A stretch of 64,000 nt of DNA, taken from the NCBI GenBank assembly GCA_026874595.1, contig CM049312.1, forward strand, positions 48,799,429-48,863,428. The letters run 5' to 3'. The notes below the pieces were generated by a model. The model worked only from the letters and a program-made list of their open reading frames with translations. It ran no database searches and was not told where the DNA came from. Below, piece after piece: positions 28,201 to 44,200 of the stretch. This stretch comes from Sipunculus nudus. Taxonomy: Eukaryota; Annelida; Sipuncula; Golfingiida; Sipunculidae. Every line of letters starts with the position of its first letter. The first letter of the stretch is position 1. Made by a program: the position numbers and the translations under genes.

Positions 28201-30541
28201 AAATACACAAATAGTCAATCAACAAGGGAGAGCATGTACAAATACACAAACAGTAAATCAACAAGGGATTGCATGTACAAATACACAAATAGTTAATCAA
28301 CAAGGGAGAGCATGTACAAATACACAAACAGTTAATCAACAAGGGAGAGTATGTAAAGATTAACAAACAATCGTTCAACATGGGAGAGCATGCACTATGA
28401 AGAGACATTCAACAAGGGAGGGCACTTACAAATACACAAATAGTCAATCAACAAGGGAGAACATGTACAAAAACACAAATAGTCAATCAACAAGGGAGAA
28501 CATGTACAAATACACAAATAGTCAATCAACAAGGGAGAGCATGTACAAAACACAAACAGGCATTGAACAAGGGAGAGCATGTACAAATACATAATCAGTA
28601 AATCATCAAGGGAGAGCATGTACAAATACACAAACAGTCCTTCAACAAGGGAGAGCATGCACAAATACACAAACAGTCATTCAACAAGGGAGAACATGTA
28701 CAAATACACAAACAGTAAATCAAAGCAAGCCTGGAGAGCATGTACAAATACACAAAGAGTCCTTCAACAAGGGAGAGCATGCACAAATACACAAATAGTC
28801 AATCAACAAGGAAGAACATGTACAAATACACAAACAGTCATTCAACAAGGGAGAGCATGTACAAATACACAAATAGTCAACCAACAAGGGAAAGCATGTA
28901 CAAAACACAAACAGTCAACCAACAAGGGAGAGCATGTACAAATACATAATCAGTAAATCAACAAGGGAGAGCATGTACAAATACAGAAACAGTCATTCAA
29001 CAAGGGAGAGCATGCACAAATACACAAACAGTCATTCAACAAGGGAGAACATGTACAAATACACAAATAGTCAATCAACAAGGGAGAACTTGTACAAATA
29101 CACAAACAGTCAGTCAACAAGGGAGAACATGTATAGATACACAAATAGTCAATCAACAAGGGAGGGCACTTACAAATACACAAATAGTCAATCAACAAGG
29201 GAAAGCATGTACAAATACACAAACAGTCATTCAACAAGGGAGAGCATGTACAAATACACAAACAGTCATTCAACAAGGGAAAGCATGTACAATTACACAA
29301 ACAGTAAATCAACAAGGGAGAGCATGTACAAATACACAAACAGTCATTCAACAAGGGACAGCATGTACAAATACACAAACAGTCAGTCAACAAGGGAGAA
29401 CATGTACAAATACACAAATAGTCAATCAACAAGGGAGAGCATGTACAAATACACAAACAGTAAATCAACAAGGGAGAGCATGTACAAATACAAAAACAGT
29501 CATTCAACAAGGGAGAGCATGTACAAATACACAAACAGTCAATCACAAGGGAGAGTATGTAAGAATTAACAAACAATCATTCAACAAGGGAGAGCATGCA
29601 CTATAAACAAACATTCATGGGAGGGCACTTACAAATACACAAATAGTCAATCAATAAGGGAGAACATGTACAAATACACAAACAGCCATTCAACAAGGGA
29701 GAGCATGTACAAATACACAAACAGTCATTCAACAAGGTAGAGTATGTACAAATACACAAACAGTAAATCAACAAGGGAGAGCATGTACAAAAACACAAAC
29801 AGTCATTCAACAAGGGAGAGCATGTACAAATACACAAATAGTTAATCAACAAGGGAGAGCATGTACAAATACACAAACAGTTAATCAACAAGGGAGAGTA
29901 TGTACAAATACACAAACAGTCATTCAACAACAGAGAGCATGTACAAATACACAAATCGTTAATCAACAAGGGAAAACATGTACAAATACACAGTCATTAA
30001 ACAAGGGAGAGCATGTAGAAATACACAAACAGTCATTCAACAAGGAAGAGCATGTACAAATACACAAACAGTCATTCAACAAGGGAAAGAATGTACAAAT
30101 ACACAAACAGTAAATCAACAAGGGAGAGCATGTACAAATACACAAACAGTAAATCAACAAAGGAGAGCATGTACAAATACACAAATAGTCAATCAACAAG
30201 GGAGAGCATGTACAAATACACAAATAGTCAATCAACAAGGGAAAGCATGTACAAATACACAAACAGTAAATCAACAAGGGAGAGCATGTACAAATACACA
30301 AACAGTAAATCAACAAAGGAGAGCATGTACAAATACACAAATAGTCAATCAACAAGGGAAAGCATGTACAAATACACAAACAGTAAATCAACAAGGGAGA
30401 GCATGTACAAATACACAAATAGTCAATCAACAAGGGAGAGCATGTACAAATATAGTCAACCAACAAGGGAGAGCATGTACAAATACACAAACAGTCAGTC
30501 AACAAGGGAGAACATGTACAAATACACGAACAGTCAACCAA
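25236..30541 (+). repeat. Hairpin-free subdomain of superblock B
   Basis: Copy of 281-5586 at offset 24,955, with the same order of variant monomers, including the unusual CAACTTCGGAG unit (near 1774 and 26,729) and the short CATTCATGGGAGGGC unit (near 4,660 and 29,615). I saw no insertion or deletion between the two copies. The shared rare variants show these are copies of one another rather than independent runs of the monomer. Confidence 0.85.
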
Positions 30542-32647
30542 CAAAGGATAGCATGTACGAAGCTTTGTAATTTTTTTGTACAAAGCACAAACAGTCATTC
30601 AATAAGGGAGAGCACATACAAATACACAAACCGTCAACCAACAAGGAGACCATGTACAAAACATTAACAGTTAATCAACAAGGGAGAGCATGTACAAATA
30701 CACAAACAGTAAATCAACAAGGGAGAGCATGTACAAATACACAAACAGTCATTCAACAAGGGAGAGCATGTACAAATACACAAACAGTAAATCAAAGCAA
30801 GCTGGGAGAGCATGTACAAATACACAAATAGTCAATCAACAAGGGAGAGCATGTACAAATACACAAACAGTCAGTTAACAAGAGAGAACATGTACAAATA
30901 CACGAACAGTCAACCAACAAAGGACAGCATGTATGAAGCTTTGTAATTTTTTGTACAAAGCACAAATAGTCATTCAATAAGGGAGAACACATACAAATAC
31001 ACAAACCGTCAACCAACAAAGAGACCATGTACAAATACACAAACAGCCATTCAACAAGGGAGAGCATGTACAAATACACAAACAGTCATTCTACAAGGGA
31101 GAGCATGTACAAATACACAAACAGTAAATCAACAAGGGAGAGCATGTACAAATAAACAAACAGTCATTCAACAAGGGAGAGCATGTACAAATACACAAAT
31201 AGTTAATCAACAAGGGAAAACATGTACAAATACACAGTCATTAAACAAGGGAGAGCATGTACAAATACACAAACAGTCATTCAACAAGGAAGAGCATGTA
31301 CAAATACACAAACAGTCATTCAACAAGGGAGAACATGTACAAATACACAAACAGTAAATCAAAGCAAGCCTGGAGAGCATGTACAAATACACAAATAGTC
31401 AATCAACAAGGGAGAGCATGTACAAATACACAAATAGTCAATCAACAAGGGAGAGCATGTACAAATACACAAACAGTCATTCAACAAGGGAGAACATGTA
31501 AAAATACACAAACAGTTAATCAACAAGGGAGAGCATGTGGAAATACACAAACAGTCATTCAACAAGGGAGAGCATGTAGAAATACACAAACGGTCAATCA
31601 ACAAGGGACAGTATATAAGAATTAACAAACAATCCTTCAACAAGGGAGAGCATGCACTATAAACAGACATTCAACAAGGGAGGGCATTTAGAAATACACA
31701 AATAGTCAATCAACAAGGGAGAGTATGTAAAAATACACAAACAGTCATTCAACAAGGGAGAGCATGTACAAATACACAAATAGTCAATCAACAAGGGAGA
31801 GCATGTACAAAACACAAACAGTCAACCAACAAGGGAGAGCATGTACAAATACACAAACAGTAAATCAACAAGGGAGAACTTGTACAAATACTCAAACAGT
31901 CAGTCAACAAGGGAGAGCATGTACAAATACACAAACAGTCATTCAACAAGGGAGAGCATGTACAAATACACAAACAGTCATTCAACAAGGGAAAGCATGT
32001 ACAAATACACAAAGAGTAAATCAACTAGGGAAAACATGTACAAATACACAGTCATTCAACAAGGGAGAGCATGTACAAATACACAAACAGTCATTCAACA
32101 AGGAAGAGCATGTACAAATACACAAACAGTCATTCAACAAGGGAGAGCATGTACAAATACACAAACAGTAAATCAAAGCAAGCCTGGAGAGCATGTACAA
32201 ATACTCAAAAAGTCAATCAACAAGGGAGAGCATGTACAAATACACAAACAGTCATTCAACAAGGGAGAGCATGTACAAATACACAAACAGTCATTCAACA
32301 AGGAAGAGCATGTACAAATACACAAACAGTCATTCAACAAGGGAGAGCATGTACAAATACACAAACAGTAAATCAAAGCAAGCCTGGAGAGCATGTACAA
32401 ATACTCAAATAGTCAATCAACAAGGGAGAGCATGTACAAATACACAAACAGTCAGTCAACAAGGGAGAACATGTACAAATACACGAACAGTCAACCAACA
32501 AAGGACAGCATGTACGAAGCTTTGTAATTTTTTGAACAAAGCACAAACAGTCATTCAATAAGGGAGAGCACATACAAATACACAAACCGTCAACCAACAA
32601 GGAGACCATGTACAAAACGCAAACAGTTAATCAACAAGGGAGAGCAT

Positions 32648-33825
32648 GTGGAAATACACAAACAGTCATTCAACAAGGGAGAACAGGTACAGATACACAA
32701 ATACTCAATCAACAATGGGGGAGCATGTACAAATACACAAATAGTCAATCAACAAGGGAGAGCATGTACAAATACACAAACAGTCAGTCAACAAGGGAGA
32801 ACAGGTACAGATACACAAATACTCAATCAACAATGGGGGAGCATGTACAAATACACAAATAGTCAATCAACAAGGGAGAGCATGTACAAATACACAAACA
32901 GTCAGTCAACAAGGGAGAACATGTACAGATACACAAACACTCAATCAACAAGGGAGGGCACTTACAAATACACAAACAGTCAATCAACAAGGGAGAGCAT
33001 GTACAAATACACAAACAGTCAGTCAACAAGGGAGAGCATGTACAAATACACAAACAGTCAGTCAACAAGGGAGAACATGTACAGATACACAAATACTCAA
33101 TCAACAAGGGAGGGCACTTACAAATACACAAATAGTCAATCAACAAGGGAGAGCATGTACAAATACACAAACAGTCAGTCAACAAGGGAGAACATGTACA
33201 GATACACAAATGCTCAATCAACAAGGGAGGGCACTTACAAATACACAAATAGTCAATCAACAAGGGAGAGCATGTACAAATACACAAACAGTCAGTCAAC
33301 AAGGGAGAACATGTACAGATACACAATTACTCAATCAACAAGGGAGGGAACTTACAAATACACAAATAGTCAATCAACAAGGGAGAGCATGTACAAATAC
33401 ACAAACAGTCAGTCAACAAGGGAGAACATGTACAATACACAAATACTCAATCAACAAGGGAGAGCACTTACAAATACACAAATAGTCAATCAACAAGGGA
33501 GAACATGTACAAATACACAAACAGTAAATCAACAAGGGAGAACATGTACAGATACACAAATACTCAATCAACAAGGGAGGGCACTTACAAATACACAAAT
33601 AGTCAATCAACAAGGGAGAGCATGTACAAATACACAAACAGTCAGTCAACAAGGGAGAACATGTACAGATACACAAATACTCAATCAACAAGGGAGGGCA
33701 CTTACAAATACACAAATAGTCAATCAACAAGGGAGAGCATGTACAAATACACAAACAGTCAGTCAACAAGGGAGAGCATGTACAAATACACAAATAGTCA
33801 GTCAACAAGGGAGAACATGTACAAA
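32648..33825 (+). repeat. Trimer core 5 (copy of core 1)
   Basis: Matches 7693-8870 at offset 24,955, including the private AAATGCTC base (about 33,211). Confidence 0.9.
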
Positions 33826-36800
33826 TACACGAACAGTCAACCAACAAAGGATAGCATGTACGAAGCTTTGTAATTTTTTGTACAAAGCACAAACAATCAT
33901 TCAATAAGGGAGAGCACATACAAATACACAAACCGTCAACCAACAAGGAGACCATGTACAAAACGCAAACAGTTAATCAACAAGGGAGAGCATGTGGAAA
34001 TACACAAACAGTCAATCAACAAGGGAGAGCATGTACAAATACACAAACAGTCAGTCAACAAGGGAGAACATGTACAGATACACAATTACTCAATCAACAA
34101 GGGAGGGCACTTACAAATACACAAATAGTCAATCAACAAGGGAGAGCATGTACAAATACACAAACAGTCAGTCAACAAGGGAGAACATGTACAATACACA
34201 AATACTCAATCAACAAGGGAGAGCACTTACAAATACACAAATAGTCAATCAACAAGGGAGAACATGTACAAATACACAAACAGTAAATCAACAAGGGAGA
34301 ACATGTACAGATACACAAATACTCAATCAACAAGGGAGGGCACTTACAAATACACAAATATTCAATCAACAAGGGAGAGCATGTACAAATACACAAACAG
34401 TCAGTCAACAAGGGAGAACATGTACAGATACACAAATACTCAATCAACAAGGGAGGGCACTTACAAATACACAAATAGTCAATCAACAAGGGAGAGCATG
34501 TACAAATACACAAACAGTCAGTCAACAAGGGAGAGCATGTACAAATACACAAATAGTCAGTCAACAAGGGAGAACATGTACAAATACACGAACAGTCAAC
34601 CAACAAAGGATAGCATGTACGAAGCTTTGTAATTTTTTGTACAAAGCACAAACAATCATTCAATAAGGGAGAGCACATACAAATACACAAACCGTCAACC
34701 AACAAGGAGACCATGTACAAAACGCAAACAGTTAATCAACAAGGGAGAGCATGTGGAAATACACAAACAGTCATTCAACAAGGGAGAGCATGTAGAAATA
34801 CACAAACAGTCAAACAAGGGAGAGCATGTAGAAATGCACAAACAGTCAATCAACAAGGGACAGTATATAAGAATTAACAAACAATCCTTCAACAAGGGAG
34901 AGCATGCACTATAAACAGACATTCAACAAGGGAGGGCACTTACAAATACAAAAATAGTCCATCAACAATGGAGAGTATGTACAAATACACACACAGTCAG
35001 TCAACAAGGGAGAGCATGTACAAATACACAGTCAGTCAACAAGGGAGAGCATGTACAAAACACAAACAGTCAACCAACAAGGGATAGCATGTACAAATAC
35101 ACAAATAGTCAATCAACAAGGGAGAGCATGTACAAATACACAAACAGTCAATCAACAAGGGAGAGCATGTACAAATACACAAACAGTCATTCAACAAGGG
35201 AGAGCATGTACAAATACACAAATATTTAATCAACAAGGGAAAACATGTACAAATACACAGTCATTCAACAAGGGAGAGCATGTACAAATACACAAACAGT
35301 CATTCAACAAGGAAGAGCATGTACAAATACACAAACAGTCATTCAACAAGGGAGAACATGTACAAATACACAAACAGTAAATCAAAGCAAGCCTGGAGAG
35401 CATGTACAAATACACAAATAGTCAATCAATAAGGGAGAGCATGTACAAATACACAAATAGTCAATCAACAAGGGAGAGCATGTACAAATACACAAACAGT
35501 CATTCAACAAGGGAGAACATGTAAAAATACACAAACAGTTAATCAACAAGGGAGAGCATGTGGAAATACACAAACAGTCATTCAACAAGGGAGAGCATGT
35601 ACAAATACACAAACAGTCATTCAACAAGGGAGAGCATGTACAAATACACAAACAGTCAGTCAACAAGGGAGAGCATGTACAAATACACAAACAGTCAGTC
35701 AACAAGGGAGAGCATGTACAAATACACAAATAGTCAGTCAACAAAGGAGAACATGTACAAATACACGAACAATCAACCAACAAAGGATAGCATGTACGAA
35801 GCTTTGTAATTTTTTGTACAAAGCACAAACAATCATTCAATAAGGGAGAGCACATACAAATACACAAACCGTCAACCAACAAGGAGACCATGTACAAAAC
35901 GCAAACAGTTAATCAACAAGGGAGAGCATGTGGAAATACACAAACAGTCATTCAACAAGGGAGAGCATGTAGAAATACACAAACAGTCAAACAAGGGAGA
36001 GCATGTAGAAATACACAAACAGTCAATCAACAAGGGACAGTATATAAGAATTAACAAACAATCCTTCAACAAGGGAGAGCATGCACTATAAACAGACATT
36101 CAACAAGGGAGGGCATTTAGAAATACACAAATAGTCAATCAACAAGGGAGAGTATGTAAAAATACACAAACAGTCATTCAACAAGGGAGAGCATGTACAA
36201 ATACACAAATAGTCAATCAACAAGGGAGAGCATGTACAAAACACAAACAGTCAACCAACAAGGGAGAGCATGTACAAATACACAAACAGTAAATCAACAA
36301 GGGAGAACTTGTACAAATACTCAAACAGTCAGTCAACAAGGGAGAGCATGTACAAATACACAAACAGTCATTCAACAAGGGAGAGCATGTACAAATACAC
36401 AAACAGTCATTCAACAAGGGAAAGCATGTACAAATACACAAAGAGTAAATCAACTAGGGAAAACATGTACAAATACACAGTCATTCAACAAGGGAGAGCA
36501 TGTACAAATACACAAACAGTCATTCAACAAGGAAGAGCATGTACAAATACACAAACAGTCATTCAACAAGGGAGAGCATGTACAAATACACAAACAGTAA
36601 ATCAAAGCAAGCCTGGAGAGCATGTACAAATACTCAAAAAGTCAATCAACAAGGGAGAGCATGTACAAATACACAAACAGTCATTCAACAAGGGAGAGCA
36701 TGTACAAATACACAAACAGTCATTCAACAAGGAAGAGCATGTACAAATACACAAACAGTCATTCAACAAGGGAGAGCATGTACAAATACACAAACAGTAA

Positions 36801-37076
36801 ATCAAAGCAAGCCTGGAGAGCATGTACAAATACTCAAATAGTCAATCAACAAGGGAGAGCATGTACAAATACACAAACAGTCAGTCAACAAGGGAGAACA
36901 TGTACAAATACATGAACAGTCAACCAACAAAGGACAGCATGTACGAAGCTTTGTAATTTTTTGAACAAAGCACAAACAGTCATTCAATAAGGGAGAGCAC
37001 ATACAAATACACAAACCGTCAACCAACAAGGAGACCATGTACAAAACGCAAACAGTTAATCAACAAGGGAGAGCAT

Positions 37077-38254
37077 GTGGAAATACACAAACAGTCATTC
37101 AACAAGGGAGAACAGGTACAGATACACAAATACTCAATCAACAATGGGGGAGCATGTACAAATACACAAATAGTCAATCAACAAGGGAGAGCATGTACAA
37201 ATACACAAACAGTCAGTCAACAAGGGAGAACAGGTACAGATACACAAATACTCAATCAACAATGGGGGAGCATGTACAAATACACAAATAGTCAATCAAC
37301 AAGGGAGAGCATGTACAAATACACAAACAGTCAGTCAACAAGGGAGAACATGTACAGATACACAAACACTCAATCAACAAGGGAGGGCACTTACAAATAC
37401 ACAAACAGTCAATCAACAAGGGAGAGCATGTACAAATACACAAACAGTCAGTCAACAAGGGAGAGCATGTACAAATACACAAACAGTCAGTCAACAAGGG
37501 AGAACATGTACAGATACACAAATACTCAATCAACAAGGGAGGGCACTTACAAATACACAAATAGTCAATCAACAAGGGAGAGCATGTACAAATACACAAA
37601 CAGTCAGTCAACAAGGGAGAACATGTACAGATACACAAATACTCAATCAACAAGGGAGGGCACTTACAAATACACAAATAGTCAATCAACAAGGGAGAGC
37701 ATGTACAAATACACAAACAGTCAGTCAACAAGGGAGAACATGTACAGATACACAATTACTCAATCAACAAGGGAGGGAACTTACAAATACACAAATAGTC
37801 AATCAACAAGGGAGAGCATGTACAAATACACAAACAGTCAGTCAACAAGGGAGAACATGTACAATACACAAATACTCAATCAACAAGGGAGAGCACTTAC
37901 AAATACACAAATAGTCAATCAACAAGGGAGAACATGTACAAATACACAAACAGTAAATCAACAAGGGAGAACATGTACAGATACACAAATACTCAATCAA
38001 CAAGGGAGGGCACTTACAAATACACAAATAGTCAATCAACAAGGGAGAGCATGTACAAATACACAAACAGTCAGTCAACAAGGGAGAACATGTACAGATA
38101 CACAAATACTCAATCAACAAGGGAGGGCACTTACAAATACACAAATAGTCAATCAACAAGGGAGAGCATGTACAAATACACAAACAGTCAGTCAACAAGG
38201 GAGAGCATGTACAAATACACAAATAGTCAGTCAACAAGGGAGAACATGTACAAA
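37077..38254 (+). repeat. Trimer core 6 (copy of core 3)
   Basis: Matches 17,257-18,434 at offset 19,820. It follows the core-1 copy directly: the core-2 type HOR expected between them is missing, which is the 5,135-bp difference between superblocks A and B. Confidence 0.9.
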
Positions 38255-41200
38255 TACACGAACAGTCAACCAACAAAGGATAGCATGTACGAAGCTTTGT
38301 AATTTTTTGTACAAAGCACAATCAATCATTCAATAAGGGAGAGCACATACAAATACACAAACCGTCAACCAACAAGGAGACCATGTACAAAACGCAAACA
38401 GTTAATCAACAAGGGAGAGCATGTGGAAATACACAAACAGTCAATCAACAAGGGAGAGCATGTACAAATACACAAACAGTCAGTCAACAAGGGAGAACAT
38501 GTACAGATACACAATTACTCAATCAACAAGGGAGGGCACTTACAAATACACAAATAGTCAATCAACAAGGGAGAGCATGTACAAATACACAAACAGTCAG
38601 TCAACAAGGGAGAACATGTACAATACACAAATACTCAATCAACAAGGGAGAGCACTTACAAATACACAAATAGTCAATCAACAAGGGAGAACATGTACAA
38701 ATACACAAACAGACATTCAACAAGGGAGGGCACTTACAAATACACAAATAGTCAATCAACAAGGGAGAGCATGTACAAATACACAAACAGTCATTCAACA
38801 AGGGAGAGCATGTACAAATACACAAACAGTCAGTCAACAAGGGAGAACATGTACAGATACACAAATACTCAATCAACAAGGGAGGGCACTTACAAATACA
38901 CAAATAGTCAATCAACAAGGGAGAGCATGTACAAATACACAAACAGTCAGTCAACAAGGGAGAGCATGTACAAATACACAAATAGTCAGTCAACAAGGGA
39001 GAACATGTACAAATACACGAACAGTCAACCAACAAAGGATAGCATGTACGAAGCTTTGTAATTTTTTGTACAAAGCACAAACAATCATTCAATAAGGGAG
39101 AGCACATACAAATACACAAACCGTCAACCAACAAGGAGACCATGTACAAAACGCAAACAGTTAATCAACAAAGGAGAGCATGTGGAAATACACAAACAGT
39201 CATTCAACAAGGGAGAGCATGTAGAAATACACAAACAGTCAAACAAGGGAGAGCATGTAGAAATGCACAAACAGTCAATCATCAAGGGACAGTATATAAG
39301 AATTAACAAACAATCCTTCAACAAGGGAGAGCATGCACTATAAACAGACATTCAACAAGGGAGGGCACTTACAAATACAAAAATAGTCCATCAACAATGG
39401 AGAGTATGTACAAATACACAAACAGTCAGTCAACAAGGGAGAGCATGTACAAATACACAGTCAGTCAACAAGGAAGAGCATGTACAAAACACAAACAGTC
39501 AACCAACAAGGGATAACATGTACAAATACACAAATAGTCAATCAACAAGGGAGAGCATGTACAAATACACAAACAGTCAATCAACAAGGGAGAGCATGTA
39601 CAAATACACAAACAGTCATTCAACAAGGGAGAGCATGTACAAATACACAAATATTTAATCAACAAGGGAAAACATGTACAAATACACAGTCATTCAACAA
39701 GGGAGAGCATGTACAAATACACAAACAGTCATTCAACAAGGAAGAGCATGTACAAATACACAAACAGTCATTCAACAAGGGAGAACATGTACAAATACAC
39801 AAACAGTAAATCAAAGCAAGCCTGGAGAGCATGTACAAATACACAAATAGTCAATCAATAAGGGAGAGCATGTACAAATACACAAATAGTCAATCAACAA
39901 GGGAGAGCATGTACAAATACACAAACAGTCATTCAACAAGGGAGAACATGTAAAAATACACAAACAGTTAATCAACAAGGGAGAGCATGTGGAAATACAC
40001 AAACAGTCATTCAACAAGGGAGAGCATGTAGAAATACACAAACAGTCAATCAACAAGGGACAGTATATAAGAATTAACAAACAATCCTTCAACAAGGGAG
40101 AGCATGCACTATAAACAGACATTCAACAAGGGAGGGCATTTACAGATACACAAATAGTCAATCAACAAGGGAGAGTATGTAAAAATACACAAACAGTCAT
40201 TCAACAAGGGAGAGCATGTACAAATACACAAACAGTCAATCAACAAGGGAGAGCATGTACAAAACACAAACAGTCAACCAACAAGGGAGAGCATGTACAA
40301 ATACACAAACAGTAAATCAACAAGGGAGAACTTGTACAAATACTCAAACAGTCAGTCAACAAGGGAGAGCATGTACAAATACACAAACAGTCATTCAACA
40401 AGGGAGAGCATGTACAAATACACAAACAGTCATTCAACAAGGGAAAGCATGTACAAATACACAAAGAGTAAATCAACAAGGGAAAACATGTACAAATACA
40501 CAGTCATTCAACAAGGGAGAGCATGTACAAATACACAAACAGTCATTCAACAAGGAAGAGCATGTACAAATACACAAACAGTCATTCAACAAGGGAGAGC
40601 ATGTACAAATACACAAACAGTCAGTCAACAAGGGAGAGCATGTACAAATACACAAACAGTCAGTCAACAAGGGAGAGCATGTACAAATACACAAATAGTC
40701 AGTCAACAAGGGAGAACATGTACAAATACACGAACAATCAACCAACAAAGGATAGCATGTACGAAGCTTTGTAATTTTTTGTACAAAGCACAAACAATCA
40801 TTCAATAAGGGAGAGCACATACAAATACACAAACCGTCAACCAACAAGGAGACCATGTACAAAACGCAAACAGTTAATCAACAAGGGAGAGCATGTGGAA
40901 ATACACAAACAGTCATTCAACAAGGGAGAGCATGTAGAAATACACAAACAGTCAAACAAGGGAGAGCATGTAGAAATACACAAACAGTCAATCAACAAGG
41001 GACAGTATATAAGAATTAACAAACAATCCTTCAACAAGGGAGAGCATGCACTATAAACAGACATTCAACAAGGGAGGGCACTTACAAATACACAAATAGT
41101 CAATCAACAAGGGAGAGCATGTACAAATACACAAACAGTCAGTCAACAAGGGAGAGCATGTACAAATACACAAACAGTCATTCAACAAGGGAGAGCATGT

Positions 41201-44200
41201 ACAAATACACAAACAGTCATTCAACAAGGGAAAGCATGTACAAATACACAAAGAGTAAATCAACAAGGGAAAACATGTACAAATACACAGTCATTCAACA
41301 AGGGAGAGCATGTACAAATACACAAACAGTCATTCAACAAGGAAGAGCATGTACAAATACACAAACAGTCATTCAACAAGGGAGAGCATGTACAAATACA
41401 CAAACAGTAAATCAAAGCAAGCCTGGAGAGCATGTACAAATACTCAAAAAGTCAATCAACAAGGGAGAGCATGTACAAATACACAAACAGTCATTCAACA
41501 AGGGAGAGCATGTACAAATACACAAACAGTCATTCAACAAGGGAGAGCATGTACAAATACACAAACAGTAAATCAAAGCAAGCCTGGAGAGCATGTACAA
41601 ATACTCAAATAGTCAATCAACAAGGGAGAGTATGTACAAATACACAAACAGTCATTCAACAAGGGAGAGCATGTACAAATACACAAATAGTCAATCAACA
41701 AGGGAGAGCATGTACAAATGACAAACAGTCTACCAACAAGGGAGAGCATGTACAAATACACAAACAGTCAGTCAACAAGGGAGAGCATGTACAAATACAC
41801 AAACAGTCATTCAACAAGGGAGAGCATGTACAAATACACAAACAGTAAATCAAAGCAAGCTGGGAGAGCATGTACAAATACACAAATAGTCAATCAACAA
41901 GGGAGAGCATGTACAAATACACAAACAGTCAGTTAACAAGAGAGAACATGTACAAATACACGAACAGTCAACCAACAAAGGACAGCATGTACGAAGCTTT
42001 GTAATTTTTTGTACAAAGCACAAACAGTCATTCAATAAGGGAGAGCATGTACAAATACACAAACAGTAAATCAACAAGGGAGAGCATGTACAAATAAACA
42101 AACAGTCATTCAACAAGGGAGAGCATGTACAAATACACAAATAGTTAATCAACAAGGAAGAGCATGTACAAATACACAGTCATTAAACAAGGGAGAGCAT
42201 GTACAAATACACAAACAGTCATTCAACAAGGAAGAGCATGTACAAATACACAAACAGTCATTCAACAAGGGAGAACATGTACAAATACACAAACAGTAAA
42301 TCAAAGCAAGCCTGGAGAGCATGTACAAATACACAAATAGTCAATCAACAAGGGAGAGCATGTACAAATACACAAATAGTCAATCAACAAGGGAGAGCAT
42401 GTACAAATACACAAACAGTCATTCAACAAGGGAGAGCATGTAGAAATACACAAACGGTCAATCAACAAGGGACAGTATATAAGAATTAACAAACAATCCT
42501 TCAACAAGGGAGAGCATGCACTATAAACAGACATTCAACAAGGGAGGGCATTTACAAATACACAAATAGTCAATCAACAAGGGAGAGCATGTACAAATAC
42601 ACAAATAGTCAATCAACAAGGGAGAGCATGTACAAAACACAAACAGTCAACCAACAAGGGAGAGCATGTACAAATACACAAACAGTAAATCAACAAGGGA
42701 GAACTTGTACAAATACTCAAACAGTCAGTCAACAAGGGAGAGCATGTACAAATACACAAACAGTCATTCAACAAGGGAGAGCATGTACAAATACACAAAC
42801 AGTCATTCAACAAGGGAAAGCATGTACAAATACACAAAGAGTAAATCAACTAGGGAAAACATGTACAAATACACAGTCATTCAACAAGGGAGAGCATGTA
42901 CAAATACACAAACAGTCATTCAACAAGGAAGAGCATGTACAAATACACAAACAGTCATTCAACAAGGGAGAGCATGTACAAATACACAAACAGTAAATCA
43001 AAGCAAGCCTGGAGAGCATGTACAAATACTCAAAAAGTCAATTAACAAGGGAGAGCATGTACAAATACACAAACAGTCATTCAACAAGGGAGAGCATGTA
43101 CAAATACACAAACAGTCATTCAACAAGGAAGAGCATGTACAAATACACAAACAGTCATTCAACAAGGGAGAGCATGTACAAATACACAAACAGTAAATCA
43201 AAGCAAGCCTGGAGAGCATGTACAAATACTCAAATAGTCAATCAACAAGGGAGAGCATGTACAAATACACAAACAGTCAGTCAACAAGGGAGAACATGTA
43301 CAAATACACGAACAGTCAACCAACAAAGGACAGCATGTACGAAGCTTTGTAATTTTTTGAACAAAGCACAAACAGTCATTCAATAAGGGAGAGCACATAC
43401 AAATACACAAACCGTCAACCAACAAGGAGACCATGTACAAAACGCAAACAGTTAATCAACAAGGGAGAGCATGTGGAAATACACAAACAGTCATTCAACA
43501 AGGGAGAACAGGTACAGATACACAAATACTCAATCAACAATGGGGGAGCATGTACAAATACACAAATAATCAATCAACAAGGGAGAGCATGTACAAATAC
43601 ACAAACAGTCAGTCAACAAGGGAGAACAGGTACAGATACACAAATACTCAATCAACAATGGGGGAGCATGTACAAATACACAAATAGTCAATCAACAAGG
43701 GAGAGCATGTACAAATACACAAACAGTCAGTCAACAAGGGAGAACATGTACAGATACACAAACACTCAATCAACAAGGGAGGGCACTTACAAATACACAA
43801 ACAGTCAATCAACAAGGGAGAGCATGTACAAATACACAAACAGTCAGTCAACAAGGGAGAGCATGTACAAATACACAAACAGTCAGTCAACAAGGGAGAA
43901 CATGTACAGATACACAAATACTCAATCAACAAGGGAGGGCACTTACAAATACACAAATAGTCAATCAACAAGGGAGAGCATGTACAAATACACAAACAGT
44001 CAGTCAACAAGGGAGAACATGAACAGATACACAAATACTCAATCAACAAGGGAGGGCACTTACAAATACACAAATAGTCAATCAACAAGGGAGAGCATGT
44101 ACAAATACACAAACAGTCAGTCAACAAGGGAGAACATGTACAGATACACAATTACTCAATCAACAAGGGAGGGAACTTACAAATACACAAATAGTCAATC

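Larger units (their letters stand above)
30562..43367 (+). repeat. Hairpin elements of superblock B (12 copies)
   Basis: Spans: 30562-30586, 30938-30961, 32519-32542, 33865-33888, 34624-34647, 35801-35824, 36948-36971, 38294-38317, 39053-39076, 40766-40789, 41996-42019 and 43344-43367. The copies at 32519, 36948 and 43344 are of the GAAC type and precede the trimer cores. Five copies (counterparts of 11993, 13339, 13864, 14923 and 15907) are absent, as expected if one HOR was deleted. Confidence 0.88.
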
